64,000 nucleotides of DNA from Geotoga petraea (GCF_900102615.1 NZ_FMYV01000009.1:1-64000); one strand, 5' to 3'. Numbered from the stretch's first letter, positions 1-8,822 are shown. The notes: generated from the sequence alone by a model not told the origin. Numbers and translations are program-made.

Positions 1-131
1 TAATGAAAATGCTGTATCTTGCTACTCAAAAAGCCACAAAAAAATGGACAGCCAGATACAATAATTGGAACCTCATTATAGCTGAACTGTCCATTGTTTT
101 CGAAGATAGACTTAAAGACTATATCTTCTAA
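1..131 (+). CDS. IS256-family transposase, C-terminal end (partial)
   Basis: Reading from base 3, the frame gives about 42 residues (Met-Lys-Met-Leu-Tyr-Leu-Ala-Thr, then a Lys-Lys-Trp-Thr segment and Trp-Asn) ending at a TAA at 129-131. This is the typical C-terminus of IS256/Mutator DDE transposases, which end with a Leu-Ala...Lys-Trp-Thr...Asn-Trp...Phe-Glu-Asp-Arg pattern. The catalytic DDE residues would lie upstream of the window, so activity cannot be judged. It belongs to the element that truncates pyrB. Confidence 0.75.
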   Translation, partial: MKMLYLATQKATKKWTARYNNWNLIIAELSIVFEDRLKDYIF

Positions 132-310
132 TCCTAATCTAAAAACTTAATAATACTTATTCTAAGCAGTTTTCACTGTTAATATACTATCATTTTGCTT
201 TGTGTATTTTTTATGAGTTTTAGAGTTATAATTTTAGTAGTTTCTTGTTTTAATTTTTTGTTGGGACGTTTTTTGTCATTTTTCATTTGTTTTTTACTAC
301 CAATTTGGTG

Positions 311-338
311 TTTTTACACAATTTATTTTACAGACTCT
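311..338 (+). repeat. IS256-type right terminal inverted repeat
   Basis: The segment has a Ttttacacaatt core followed by a (g)gactct-like end, the arrangement recalled for IS256-family right termini. The partner repeat lies outside the window, so pairing cannot be shown here. Confidence 0.5.
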
Positions 339-984
339 TACAATGAAATCGATGAAAATCGATCTCTTCGTAGTTAGACATAAAGAACCAGGTACACCCG
401 CATTTATAAGAAAATACTCAGATGCAAGTATAATAAATGCTGGTGACGGATTACATGCCCACCCTACACAAGCAATACTTGACGCATTCACAATGTATGA
501 AAATTTTAATAGTTTTAAAGGTTTAAAGGTATCTATTATTGGAGACTTTTATCACTCAAGAGTTGTTAGATCGAACATCAAACTCTTGAATATGCTTGGA
601 GCTGATGTGGCTATATGCTCTCCAACAACACTTTCACCAAGAGAGATAAGGACTTTACCGATTAAATATACTCATGACCTTAAAGAAGCCATTAAAGATG
701 CAGATGTTGTGATGGGTTTAAGAATGCAGCTTGAAAGACAATCTCAAGGATTGTTCCCTTCACTAAAAGAATATAACAAATATTTTGGAATTAAAGAAGA
801 TATGTTTGAAACTCTTGCAAATAAAGATGCAATTCTCATGCACCCAGGACCAATTAACAGAGGGGTAGAGCTTTCTGGAGACATTGCAGATAAACCTTAT
901 TCAAAAATATTAGATCAAGTACAAAATGGAGTAATTACAAGAATCGCACTTATAAAACATTTGTTAGGTGGTGATTCTTTGTGA
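339..984 (+). pseudogene. pyrB: pyrB remnant: aspartate carbamoyltransferase lacking its N-terminal third
   Basis: The frame encodes the rear two thirds of the aspartate carbamoyltransferase catalytic chain, which condenses carbamoyl phosphate with aspartate in pyrimidine synthesis. Visible family motifs are VVRH, INAGDG, HPTQAILD, a GDF-HSR-VRSN segment, LRMQ-ER and HPGPINRG. The family is normally about 300 residues. Roughly the first 95, including the carbamoyl-phosphate STRTR motif, are absent, and homology begins exactly where the IS256 terminus ends. An ATG at 343 could still start a 213-residue fragment, but it would lack essential active-site residues. The stop overlaps pyrC by 4 bases. 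Unlike Thermotoga PyrB, the chain has no fused PyrI regulatory domain. Confidence 0.85.
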
Positions 985-2261
985 TTAAACTTATTAAGAA
1001 TGCAAATATAGTTTCTCACAGCACAAATGGAATTTACGATGTTTTGATAGAAGGCAACAAAATTTTAAAGATAGATAAATATATAGATGTTGATGCAGAT
1101 GAAATTATCTATGCAGATAATAAGACTTTGGTTCCAGGGTTGATAGACATGCATGTCCATTTCAGGCAACCAGGGTTCGACCACAGAGAAACTTTGGAAA
1201 CAGGTTCTTTGGCTGCGTTACATGGTGGGGTTACAACGGTTGGAATGATGCCTAATACAAAACCTGCAATAGACAATTCTATAATGATTGAATATATACA
1301 AAATAAATCAAAAGAACTTGATCTCATAAATATATTACCTATTGGAGCTATCACAAAAGGAAGAGAAGGGAAAGAACTTGCTGGTATGCAGGGGATGACC
1401 GATAAAGGTGCAATAGCTTTTTCAGACGATGGAGCACCAGTTTATGACCCAAACATAATGTACAGAGCGGCTCAATATTCTTTGATGACAAAGAAGCCTT
1501 TGATTAACCACGCTGAAGTTCCAGAGCTTGCTAAAGGGAACATGAGAGAAGGGGAGGCTTCTTGCAAAATAGGAGTTTATGGAATACCAGAAATAGCGGA
1601 ATCCATTATGGTTGCAAGAGATATAGAAATTTCAAAATACACTGGAGCACATGTACACATTGCCCACGTATCAACTTCTCAAACAGTGGACTTGTTAAAA
1701 TATGCAAAGATGCAAGACTTAAAAGTAACTTCAGAAGTTACTCACAACCACCTTTTACTAAACGAAGAAGCTTGTGAGAATTATTCTACTGATACAAAGA
1801 TAAACCCACCGTTACCAGATAAAAAATCTCAAAAAGCATTAATAGAAGCTATAAGAGATAACACAATAAACATGATCGTATCAGATCATGCTCCATATGC
1901 AAAATACGAAAAAGAAGTTGAGTTTGAAACAGCTCCAACTGGTATTAGCGGAGTAGAGACTCTTTTGTCTGGAATAATAAAGCTTTCAAAAGAACAAAAA
2001 ATAGAGTTGAAAGATTTGATAGAAAAAGTTACTTACAACCCAGCTAATATATTCAGACTTGAAAATATAGGGGATATAAAAGAAGGATACAATGCAGATA
2101 TAGTTATAGTTGATGTAGATAGAGAATGGGAAATAACAGAAAGTACTCTAAAATCAAAAGGTAAAAATACACCTTTTTTAAATACTTTTATGCCTGGGGT
2201 TGTTGAGAAGGTATTTGTAAATGGGGAAATTAAGTACCAGGAAAAAGAGTTGATCAAATGA
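981..2261 (+). CDS. pyrC: dihydroorotase
   Basis: A cytoplasmic zinc amidohydrolase of 426 residues that cyclises carbamoyl aspartate to dihydroorotate. The amidohydrolase signature HVHFRQPG is near residue 58. SDDG, a HAE segment, HIAHVST and SDHAPY supply the further metal and substrate ligands expected of type I dihydroorotases. The start is GTG at 981, overlapping the pyrB stop, and the end overlaps pyrK by 4 bases. The gene is therefore translationally coupled in the pyr operon. It looks intact although the gene before it is broken, so its transcription may now depend on readthrough from the insertion element. Confidence 0.95.
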   Translation: MIKLIKNANIVSHSTNGIYDVLIEGNKILKIDKYIDVDADEIIYADNKTLVPGLIDMHVHFRQPGFDHRETLETGSLAALHGGVTTVGMMPNTKPAIDNSIMIEYIQNKSKELDLINILPIGAITKGREGKELAGMQGMTDKGAIAFSDDGAPVYDPNIMYRAAQYSLMTKKPLINHAEVPELAKGNMREGEASCKIGVYGIPEIAESIMVARDIEISKYTGAHVHIAHVSTSQTVDLLKYAKMQDLKVTSEVTHNHLLLNEEACENYSTDTKINPPLPDKKSQKALIEAIRDNTINMIVSDHAPYAKYEKEVEFETAPTGISGVETLLSGIIKLSKEQKIELKDLIEKVTYNPANIFRLENIGDIKEGYNADIVIVDVDREWEITESTLKSKGKNTPFLNTFMPGVVEKVFVNGEIKYQEKELIK

Positions 2262-2947
2262 TCAAAGGAAAAATATTAGAAAAACAAATTAAAAATGAAT
2301 ATATGTATTTGAAAGTTGAAATGAATGAAAATATCCATATAGAACCAGGTCAATTTTTGATGCTCAAAAATGATATGGATAAAAATATGGCAAAACCTTT
2401 TTCAATAATGAGTCAGGATGGAAAAGAAATAGAATTTATCATAAAAATAATCGGTGATTTCACAAAAAAATTATCTCAAAAAAATATACATGAAAATATT
2501 TATCTGAGAGGTCCATACGGACATGGGTTTATAGAAAAGATAGATAAAAATAAAAAATATGTTTTGTTAGGGGGCGGCTGCGGAGCTGCACCCTTGCTCC
2601 ATTTTGAAAAAAACTATCCAAATATGGTAGAAAATATAAAGATTGGTTTTAAAAACAGCTTTGTTGAGAACGTTGTTCCAGAGTATAAATTGATTTTTGA
2701 AAATATAGAAAAAAAGACGCCAATAGATTGGTTAAAAGAAAATGATTTTGAAAATATCATAAGTTGTGGACCAAAGGGAATGTTCAAAGCATTAAAAACT
2801 ATGGATAAAAATTCTTATGTTTCTTTGGAAGAAAATATGGGGTGTGGAATTGGTATGTGTAAAGGATGCCCCGTTAAAACAATAAATGGGATAAAGATGG
2901 TTTGTAAAGATGGGCCACTCTTTAAATTATCTGAGGTGATTTTATGA
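2258..2947 (+). CDS. pyrK: dihydroorotate dehydrogenase electron transfer subunit
   Basis: A 229-residue flavoprotein iron-sulfur subunit that passes electrons from PyrD to NAD. It has a ferredoxin-reductase-like FAD domain with KPFSIM (residues about 45-50), a GGGCGAAPL nucleotide-binding loop near residue 105, and C-terminal cysteines in a C-x4-C-x2-C-x(11-12)-C pattern for the [2Fe-2S] cluster. The gene overlaps both neighbours by 4 bases, as expected for an obligate PyrD partner. PyrK indicates the NAD-linked class 1B enzyme. Confidence 0.92.
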   Translation: MIKGKILEKQIKNEYMYLKVEMNENIHIEPGQFLMLKNDMDKNMAKPFSIMSQDGKEIEFIIKIIGDFTKKLSQKNIHENIYLRGPYGHGFIEKIDKNKKYVLLGGGCGAAPLLHFEKNYPNMVENIKIGFKNSFVENVVPEYKLIFENIEKKTPIDWLKENDFENIISCGPKGMFKALKTMDKNSYVSLEENMGCGIGMCKGCPVKTINGIKMVCKDGPLFKLSEVIL

Positions 2948-3786
2948 TTTTTGAAGATATAAAAAATCCATTTATCCTAAGTTCAGGTCCTTCTGGAAAT
3001 TTCCAAGAACTATCTAAAATAATAGATTTAAACGAAATGGGTGCTATAACTACAAAAACAATAACACCAGAACCAAAAGAGGGTAACCCTGTACCAAGAA
3101 TAGTGAATATAGAAAATGGATTTATAAACTCCATAGGGCTTCAAAATCCTGGTATAGATGAATTTGTAGAAAAAGAATTACCTGAAATAGAAAAATACAA
3201 GACTAAAAAGATCATCTCTATTGCAGGATATTCTCCAGAAGATTTTCAAATGATGATAAAAAAAATAGATGATTTTAATATAGATGCTTATGAGTTGAAT
3301 TTTTCATGTCCTAATGTTAATAAAGGTGGAGCAACGATAACACAAAACTTCGACTTATACAAAAAATGTATAAAAATATCAAAAGAATCTACCGAAAAGC
3401 CTATTATAATAAAGCTTGGTTATTCTGATAGAATACTCAAGTTAGTTGAGATAGCTATAAATGAAGACGTAAAGAATTTCACTCTCATTAACACTTTAAA
3501 AGGTATGAGATTTGATCTTGAAACGGGGAAACCTTTACTAAAAAGAGGGATAGGCGGTGTAAGCGGGAGCGTAATAAAACCTTTCGCACTTGCAATGGTT
3601 TATACAGTAAAACAAAATTATCCAGAAGCAAGCATAATTGGGAACGGGGGTATATTTGATTCTGATGATGTTTTGGAGTTTAAATACGCTGGAGCAGATT
3701 ATTTTGGAATCGGAACAGCTGTTATGATGGACCCCGAATTACCTATAAGTTTAAAAAATGAGTGGGAGGAAAAATATGTTTTATAA
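2944..3786 (+). CDS. pyrD: dihydroorotate dehydrogenase, class 1B catalytic subunit
   Basis: A TIM-barrel flavoprotein of 280 residues that oxidises dihydroorotate to orotate. The catalytic Cys of class 1B enzymes is visible in NFSCPNVNKGG, where class 2 enzymes have Ser. Late FMN phosphate-binding segments GNGGIF and GADYFGIGTA are present. It overlaps pyrK at the start and pyrF at the end, consistent with a PyrD2K2 complex made from one transcript. Confidence 0.94.
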   Translation: MIFEDIKNPFILSSGPSGNFQELSKIIDLNEMGAITTKTITPEPKEGNPVPRIVNIENGFINSIGLQNPGIDEFVEKELPEIEKYKTKKIISIAGYSPEDFQMMIKKIDDFNIDAYELNFSCPNVNKGGATITQNFDLYKKCIKISKESTEKPIIIKLGYSDRILKLVEIAINEDVKNFTLINTLKGMRFDLETGKPLLKRGIGGVSGSVIKPFALAMVYTVKQNYPEASIIGNGGIFDSDDVLEFKYAGADYFGIGTAVMMDPELPISLKNEWEEKYVL

Positions 3787-4543
3787 AAAATATTTGAAAA
3801 TAAAAGAAAAAAATAATTCTCATGTTTGTGTTGGACTGGACTCTGATTATAAAAAAATAAGTAATGAAGAAAAAGATTTATATAAAAGAATTTATGACTT
3901 TAACAAAGATATAGTTGAAAAAACAAACAAACATGTTTGTTGTTACAAGCTTAATTCTGCTTTTTATGAAAAGGCTGGAGTTGAAGGAATGAAGGCTATG
4001 GAAGATACAGTTAATTACATAAAAGAAAATACAGAGATACCTATAATCTTGGATGTTAAAAGGTCGGATATTTTAAACACTGCAAAAGCTTATGCAGATT
4101 ATTTTGTGGATAAATTACAAGCTGATTCAGTGACTCTTAATCCTTTGATGGGGAGAGATTCTATCACACCATATCTTGAGAAAAAGGTTCATGTTTTTAT
4201 TCTTGTATTAACTTCTAACCCATCTGCAAGTGATTTTATAATGAAAAATGATTTATATATTGATCTAACTAATTTCAGCCAAGTTTTGAATAAAGAATTT
4301 GAAAATCAAGTTGGAATAGTCGTTGGTGCAACAAATGACAAGTTCAAAGAAATAAATAAAATTAACGAAAATATGATTTATCTTATACCTGGAATTGGCG
4401 CACAAGGTGGGGACTTAAAAAAGGTTTTAGAACAAGTAAAAGACAAAGAGTTTGTTATAAACTCTTCAAGGGGAGTAATTTTCTCAGAAGATCCTAAAAA
4501 ATCGGTAATTGAATTGAAAAATAATATAAACGGAGGTCTCTAA
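3776..4543 (+). CDS. pyrF: orotidine 5'-phosphate decarboxylase
   Basis: Decarboxylates OMP to UMP, the last step of de novo pyrimidine synthesis. The catalytic Lys/Asp array is visible as ILDVKRSDI; CVGLDSD marks the N-terminal strand, and a PGIGAQGGD segment binds phosphate. The length and the KLNSAFYEKAG segment resemble the longer group II enzymes. An upstream in-frame ATG at 3758 exists, but a gggagg ribosome site at about 3764-3769 sits correctly for the ATG at 3776, giving 255 residues and an 11-base overlap with pyrD. Confidence 0.93.
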   Translation: MFYKKYLKIKEKNNSHVCVGLDSDYKKISNEEKDLYKRIYDFNKDIVEKTNKHVCCYKLNSAFYEKAGVEGMKAMEDTVNYIKENTEIPIILDVKRSDILNTAKAYADYFVDKLQADSVTLNPLMGRDSITPYLEKKVHVFILVLTSNPSASDFIMKNDLYIDLTNFSQVLNKEFENQVGIVVGATNDKFKEINKINENMIYLIPGIGAQGGDLKKVLEQVKDKEFVINSSRGVIFSEDPKKSVIELKNNINGGL

Positions 4544-5110
4544 ATGCAAAATATATTAGATATGCTAAAAGAATCAGGTGCAATATTGGAAGGACACTTC
4601 AAGCTTTCTTCTGGTAACCATTCAGATAAATATGTTCAATGTGCGAGTGTGTTGAAAAACCCAAAGAATGCTGAAACATTGGGGAAAGAAATAGCAAAAA
4701 AATTACCAAATGATATAGAATTAGTAGTATCTCCTGCAATGGGGGGAGTTATAATAGGACACGAAGTTGCAAAAGCTCTGGGAGTTGATTTTATTTTCAC
4801 AGAAAGAGATGAAAATGGAGATATGATTATAAAAAGAAATTTTAATATTGAAAAAAACGCAAAAGTTGCTATAATAGAAGATGTTATTACCACCGGGAAA
4901 TCTACTAAAGAAGTGATTGAGCTTGTAGAGAAAAATCATGGTATAATTTATTCGTTAGGGTGTATAGTTAATAGGGGAAATATAGAAGAAATCAAAGATG
5001 TAGGGGTAAAATATTTGCTAAGTATAAATCCACAAATTTATAAACCAGAAGAATGTCCAATGTGTAAAAATGGTGTAGACATAACAAAACCTGGTAGTAG
5101 AAATATTTAA
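4544..5110 (+). CDS. pyrE: orotate phosphoribosyltransferase
   Basis: Joins orotate and PRPP to give OMP. The 188-residue protein carries the PRPP-binding signature VAIIEDVITTGKST near residues 108-121 and an early KLSSGNHSDKYVQC substrate segment. The C-terminus has a CPMC pair, as in the thermophile/clostridial PyrE subgroup. It is the last gene of the pyr operon and starts immediately after the pyrF stop, behind a gaggt ribosome site inside the pyrF end. Confidence 0.94.
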   Translation: MQNILDMLKESGAILEGHFKLSSGNHSDKYVQCASVLKNPKNAETLGKEIAKKLPNDIELVVSPAMGGVIIGHEVAKALGVDFIFTERDENGDMIIKRNFNIEKNAKVAIIEDVITTGKSTKEVIELVEKNHGIIYSLGCIVNRGNIEEIKDVGVKYLLSINPQIYKPEECPMCKNGVDITKPGSRNI

Positions 5111-5234
5111 CATCTTCATTTTCTATTAAGATTCCTTTATTATTATACTGATACAATTAAAACATCTGTTAAACGTATAAGCACTAATAAAAGTTTATTG
5201 ATAATCAGATAATATTGAACGGAGGGGAATTACT

Positions 5235-6093
5235 ATGATAGGAATAATTACAGATTCTGCAACAAATACTCCAGAGGAATATTTAAAATTTGATAGGATT
5301 GAGAATGTTACTCTTAGGGTATTTTTGGGAGAAGACTCATATAAAGACGATGAACTTTCAGAAGAAAAGCTTTTTGCTTTTATGGAGCATGACTTTCCAA
5401 AAACATCTTTGCCAAAGTTTCCAGACATTGAAGCTGCTTTTTGAAAGACTTGTTGAAAAAGGATGCGATGAAATAATAAGTATAAATATTTCATCTGGTC
5501 TTTCAGGAACTTTCAATATTTTCAACAATGTCGCAAAAGATATAGAAAAAAAGCATGATGTAAAAATAAAAACTATTGATTCAAAAAATATTTCTATTGG
5601 TGCTGGGCTAATGGTTGTAAAAACAATAGATATGATTAATGAAGGAAAATCATTTGATGAGATTGTAGAAGAGATATCAAAGGTTGAAAAATCTAAAGTA
5701 TTGTTTTCAATACCAACTTTGAAATTTTTGAAAGCTGGAGGAAGAATAGGAAAAGTTTCTGGTACAATTGGAGAAATATTGAACATAAAACCAGTTATAA
5801 CTTGTAATTTTGACGGTATTTATGAAACAGTTTCTAAATCTAGAGGTATGAAAAAAGCAATCAAATCCATGTTCGATAAAGCTATGGAATTTGTTAATGG
5901 CGATGAAGTTCACTCGTTGGCGGTATACCATTCAGGAGATGAACCTGAAACATTGAAACTTGTCGAAGGACTAAAAAAGAATCTAGGCGATTTGATGAAC
6001 AAATCACTTCATTTCTTTGAAGGGAAAATAAGTCCTACAATGATTGTTCATACAGGTAATGGGTTAATTGGAATGGCTGTAATAAAAAAATAA
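5235..6093 (+). pseudogene. DegV family fatty-acid-binding protein, frameshifted
   Basis: DegV/FakB-type proteins bind a fatty acid and present it to a fatty-acid kinase. Codons 1-69 (from 5235, behind a cggagggg ribosome site) give a normal DegV start, MIGIITDSATNTPEEY. This frame stops at 5442-5444 just after a run of five T (5438-5442). The next frame carries on with ERLVEKGCDEII, ISSGLSGTF, TLKFLKAGGRIGK and a normal C-terminus. Removing one T would restore a single protein of about 285 residues, the usual family length. The break may be real, phase-variable or a sequencing error. Confidence 0.85.
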
Positions 6094-6105
6094 GATAAAT
6101 AAACA

Positions 6106-6137
6106 AGCCCTGAGTTTAATACTCAGGGCTTTGCTTT
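6106..6137. terminator. bidirectional terminator between degV and lipM-like
   Basis: A perfect 10-bp stem, AGCCCTGAGT with ACTCAGGGCT, has a 5-base loop and T-rich flanks on both sides. It lies between two convergent genes and can serve both. Confidence 0.85.
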
Positions 6138-6186
6138 TAGTTCAAGTCTTGGTTTGCAAAATTTACTTTTGAACTGTAATAACTTT

Positions 6187-6960
6187 TTATAATTCTATTT
6201 TAAAATTTTCTAAGTATTTTTTGGTCAATTTTATTTCTTTTTCAGTTATTTCTCCATATTCAACTTCTTCATCAAATACTTTAGAAAAACTATTTTTTAC
6301 TTCATCAGCAAATTCTTCATAAGATATGCTTCTTCCCAAATATTCCTGAATGTCGGTTACATTGTTTTCTAAATGAGAAATCATCTGTTTTTTGTTTTTA
6401 ATTTTAAACGAATCAACATAGTTTCTATAATCGAATTTATTTGGTATTGAACCATGTTGGAGTACGAATTTTTCATTTCTGTATTGAGCTGAACCTATAA
6501 GTTTTTTACCATTTATTGTGACTTCATACAAAGATGGCGAGTCGTAACAAATATCCCTGCTTATAGCCTTTTTTTTATTTTTTTGAACATCGCAATTGAC
6601 TCCAAGAGATTTTAAAGTCATTGTTAATCCATCAGAAATCTTCATATAACTTTGAATCACGTTTTTTGGCAGCCTCTTATCTTTTGAAGAAATTGCAAAA
6701 AGATAGGTTATTTCTTTGTTGTGAAATACAGCTCTTCCACCAGTTGGCCTTCTTACCAGCCCAAATTTGTGAGTTTTCAAAAATTCTTTGTCTATTGATG
6801 ATTCTTTCTGGTGTTTCCCCAAAGATAAAGTGGGTATGGACCATCCATAAACTTTAATAGTAGTTGGAGAGTTACTATTTCCAATTTCTTCAGCAATAGC
6901 TAAATCGTTAGCCATGTTCCATTCTCCCATGTGGTAGCTATCTAATATGAGTCTTATCAA
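6187..6960 (-). CDS. lipM: octanoyltransferase LipM-like (lipoate-protein ligase A fold)
   Basis: A 257-residue BPL/LplA-fold protein. It has YGWSIPTLSLGKHQ, RRPTGGRAVFHNKE and, most tellingly, CYDSPSLYEV followed by GSAQYRNEKFVLQHGSI. The Cys-aromatic-Asp-x-Pro-Ser segment is characteristic of LipM, whose cysteine carries the octanoyl group from acyl carrier protein to GcvH; LplA ligases lack it. A plain lipoate ligase is still possible. It ends next to a bidirectional terminator and follows rsmG closely (one base apart) in the same direction. Confidence 0.75.
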   Translation of the reverse strand: MIRLILDSYHMGEWNMANDLAIAEEIGNSNSPTTIKVYGWSIPTLSLGKHQKESSIDKEFLKTHKFGLVRRPTGGRAVFHNKEITYLFAISSKDKRLPKNVIQSYMKISDGLTMTLKSLGVNCDVQKNKKKAISRDICYDSPSLYEVTINGKKLIGSAQYRNEKFVLQHGSIPNKFDYRNYVDSFKIKNKKQMISHLENNVTDIQEYLGRSISYEEFADEVKNSFSKVFDEEVEYGEITEKEIKLTKKYLENFKIEL

Positions 6961-6961
6961 T

Positions 6962-7684
6962 TTACATCTCTCCTAGAGGTTTTTTTGAAGGGACACCATT
7001 ACTTCTTGGGAAATCTTTTATATTATTTTCTTTTTTATTATACACTATGATTACCCTTTGTTTTTCTTCTTTTTCTGTTGAGTATGTATAATCATAAATA
7101 TTTTGTATAGAAGAATTGAGAATTTCAAGCGCTCTTTTTTCATAAGGTTTTTCGTCTTCATAGTTTTTCCCTTTGAAAAGTAATACTCTTCCTTCTTTGT
7201 TTATAAGTGGAATGGTGTATTCAAGCGCTATATCAGTTCTCGCAAGAGCTCTACATGTTGCTATGTCGAATTTGTTTCTGTTTTTCTGTCCAAATTCTTC
7301 TATTCTTTTGTTATGGACAAATATACTTTTTAATTTTAATTCACTTTTGAAGTATTCAAGAGCTTTTGCTTTTTTACCTACACTCTCAACGAGGTTAATT
7401 TTTATCTCTGGATAAAGAATAGACCAAACAACTCCAGGGATTCCACCACCACTCCCAACATCTACCAGGTGATTAATATTTTTTAGCAAATCAAGTTTTT
7501 TTAAGGGTAAAATAACATCTACAAGATGGTTTTCAAATGCATCTTCGTAGTTTTTAATAGCAGTTAAGTTTACAGGGTAGTTCAAAAGCATATCAATATA
7601 CTTTATTAGCTTATTTTTAACCTCATTTTCAAATTGAAGTGAATATTTTTCCATAACTTTTACAAAAGAATCCTCAATATTCAT
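6962..7684 (-). CDS. rsmG: 16S rRNA (guanine-527-N7)-methyltransferase
   Basis: A class I SAM methyltransferase that methylates G527 of 16S rRNA. The SAM site VDVGSGGGIPGV, the NLVES acidic strand and TCRALA are visible. An ATG at 7693 would leave only one base after the aaggag ribosome site, so the ATG nine bases downstream at 7684 (240 residues) is the better start. The start region overlaps the promoter of the divergent tRNA-Ser gene. Confidence 0.92.
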   Translation of the reverse strand: MNIEDSFVKVMEKYSLQFENEVKNKLIKYIDMLLNYPVNLTAIKNYEDAFENHLVDVILPLKKLDLLKNINHLVDVGSGGGIPGVVWSILYPEIKINLVESVGKKAKALEYFKSELKLKSIFVHNKRIEEFGQKNRNKFDIATCRALARTDIALEYTIPLINKEGRVLLFKGKNYEDEKPYEKRALEILNSSIQNIYDYTYSTEKEEKQRVIIVYNKKENNIKDFPRSNGVPSKKPLGEM

Positions 7685-7712
7685 TGACAACATACTCCTT
7701 TTATGATAAAAT
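7684..7712 (+). promoter_or_regulatory. promoter of tRNA-Ser
   Basis: TTGACA at 7684-7689, a 17-base spacer, and TAAAAT at 7707-7712 form a near-consensus sigma-70-type promoter. It would start transcription just before the tRNA at 7730. It overlaps the first codons of divergent rsmG. Confidence 0.8.
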
Positions 7713-7729
7713 CTTTATGGCTTTGAGCT

Positions 7730-7816
7730 GGAGACGTAGTCTAATTGGCAAGGCGTCGGTCTTGAAAACCGATGGGGTTCTGCCCCGTGTGGGTTCGAGT
7801 CCCACCGTCTCCGCCA
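7730..7816 (+). tRNA. tRNA-Ser (anticodon UGA)
   Basis: The acceptor arms ggagacg (7730-7736) and cgtctcc (7806-7812) pair over seven bases, followed by G and an encoded CCA. The anticodon stem tcggt/accga encloses a cttgaaa loop with anticodon TGA. A long variable arm (about ggggttctgcccc) is typical of class II serine tRNAs, and the T arm carries gggttcgagtccc. Confidence 0.95.
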
Positions 7817-7823
7817 TAGTAAA

Positions 7824-7848
7824 AACCGCCTGAAAAGGCGGTTTTTTA
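7824..7848. terminator. terminator between tRNA-Ser and lepB
   Basis: The stem AACCGCC/GGCGGTT with a tgaaaa loop is followed by TTTT on the plus strand and preceded by AAAAA, so it can end both the tRNA transcript and the convergent lepB transcript. Confidence 0.85.
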
Positions 7849-8817
7849 ATTTATTTTTCCAAATCTATCAAAAGGATAAATTCTTAAAAATAAAGCTCCT
7901 ATTATATTTTCTTTTGGTACAAATCCAAAAAATCTTGAATCTAAACTTTCCATTGAGTTGTCACCCATAAAATAGTAAAATCCTTCTGGAACTTTTATAT
8001 GAACTTGCCCATTTTCTGTATAGACATATTCGTCCAAATCTATATCTGAATATAATTCTTCATACGTTTGAGAATAAGCAAAAGCATTGTTATAACTTTT
8101 GAAAAAATTCAATGCTAGATCAACATTTTGAATAATTGTTTCGTTCTGAAAATTTCCTTTATAAACCATGCTCATATCAGAATTATATATTTCTCTTGAG
8201 TATTTATCAGGATAAGCCATATATTTCCAAAAATCATCATCATCAAAGACAGCGTCTTTTGTGTAATAAATATTTTTGAATTCTTCTGGCGTTTCACCAT
8301 TTATCTGAACTTGCATTACCTGTTCTTTTATTCTGGTTGGAATGTATTTTACTTCTTCATAGTAATTTACAAGGTTTTTTACCCAATAAGGCAAATCATC
8401 TGCTCCATTTTTTTCTATACCATCCCAGAAAGAATCAGGAACGTTTTTCAGAGTGATAATATCTCCAGGCTTTCCAACAAGCCTTTTAACATATTTCACA
8501 TGACCATCAAACTGATCTGAAGAAAAAAAATCCATAAATCTATCAAAGAACCTGAGTCTACCAGTGTTCAAGTTGTCTATGAACGGAGTCCAAAAAACAA
8601 CAATATCGCCAGTATCAGGTTCTTCAAAAGAGTAAGTGATTTTTTCAACAAACATACGGTCCTGTTCCTTTATGGCTGGGACCATAGAAGGAGTTGGAAC
8701 CATCATTGTCTCAAATACAAAGAGTCTTATAATTGTACCAAATATTACGGCATATATAATAGCTTTAATCCAATCCAAGGTTTCATATTTTATTTTATCC
8801 TTGACTTCTTTTTTCAA
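7846..8817 (-). CDS. lepB: signal peptidase I
   Basis: A membrane serine protease that removes signal peptides from exported proteins. One N-terminal membrane segment (about residues 17-37) precedes the catalytic Ser44 in PTPSMVP, the GDIVVFWTP box, Lys111 in YVKRLVGKPGD, and the late GDNSMESLDSR box. At 323 residues it is long: about 160 residues lie between the Lys box and the GDN box, far more than in compact Gram-positive enzymes. It follows rplS by 5 bases in the ribosomal/SRP cluster. Confidence 0.93.
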   Translation of the reverse strand: MKKEVKDKIKYETLDWIKAIIYAVIFGTIIRLFVFETMMVPTPSMVPAIKEQDRMFVEKITYSFEEPDTGDIVVFWTPFIDNLNTGRLRFFDRFMDFFSSDQFDGHVKYVKRLVGKPGDIITLKNVPDSFWDGIEKNGADDLPYWVKNLVNYYEEVKYIPTRIKEQVMQVQINGETPEEFKNIYYTKDAVFDDDDFWKYMAYPDKYSREIYNSDMSMVYKGNFQNETIIQNVDLALNFFKSYNNAFAYSQTYEELYSDIDLDEYVYTENGQVHIKVPEGFYYFMGDNSMESLDSRFFGFVPKENIIGALFLRIYPFDRFGKIN

Positions 8818-8822
8818 AGGGC

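Larger units (their letters stand above)
1..338 (+). mobile_element. IS256-family insertion sequence, right end (partial)
   Basis: The window opens inside the 3' end of a transposase frame. About 205 bases after its stop comes a terminus (about 311-338) resembling the IS256 terminal inverted repeat, with the core tttttacacaatt followed by cagactc. Directly after this terminus the DNA reads into the middle of pyrB, so the element has inserted into that gene. The left end, target duplication and transposase body lie outside the window, so the exact boundary is good to a few bases. The stretch between transposase stop and terminus is unusually T-rich on the plus strand, with no convincing gene. 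Confidence 0.75.

Noticed and set aside
195-377. A 60-codon hydrophobic plus-strand frame over the IS/pyrB junction
   Set aside because: It lies in T-rich DNA at the element's end, where any frame looks hydrophobic. It has no ribosome site and crosses the pyrB remnant in another frame.
5438-5444. Programmed ribosomal frameshift in degV
   Set aside because: There is no slippery heptamer with a downstream pseudoknot, and DegV families are not known to use frameshifting.
5358-5786. 142-codon minus-strand frame inside the degV region
   Set aside because: It is antisense to a clear DegV protein, with Ser/Phe/Ile-rich composition typical of shadow frames.
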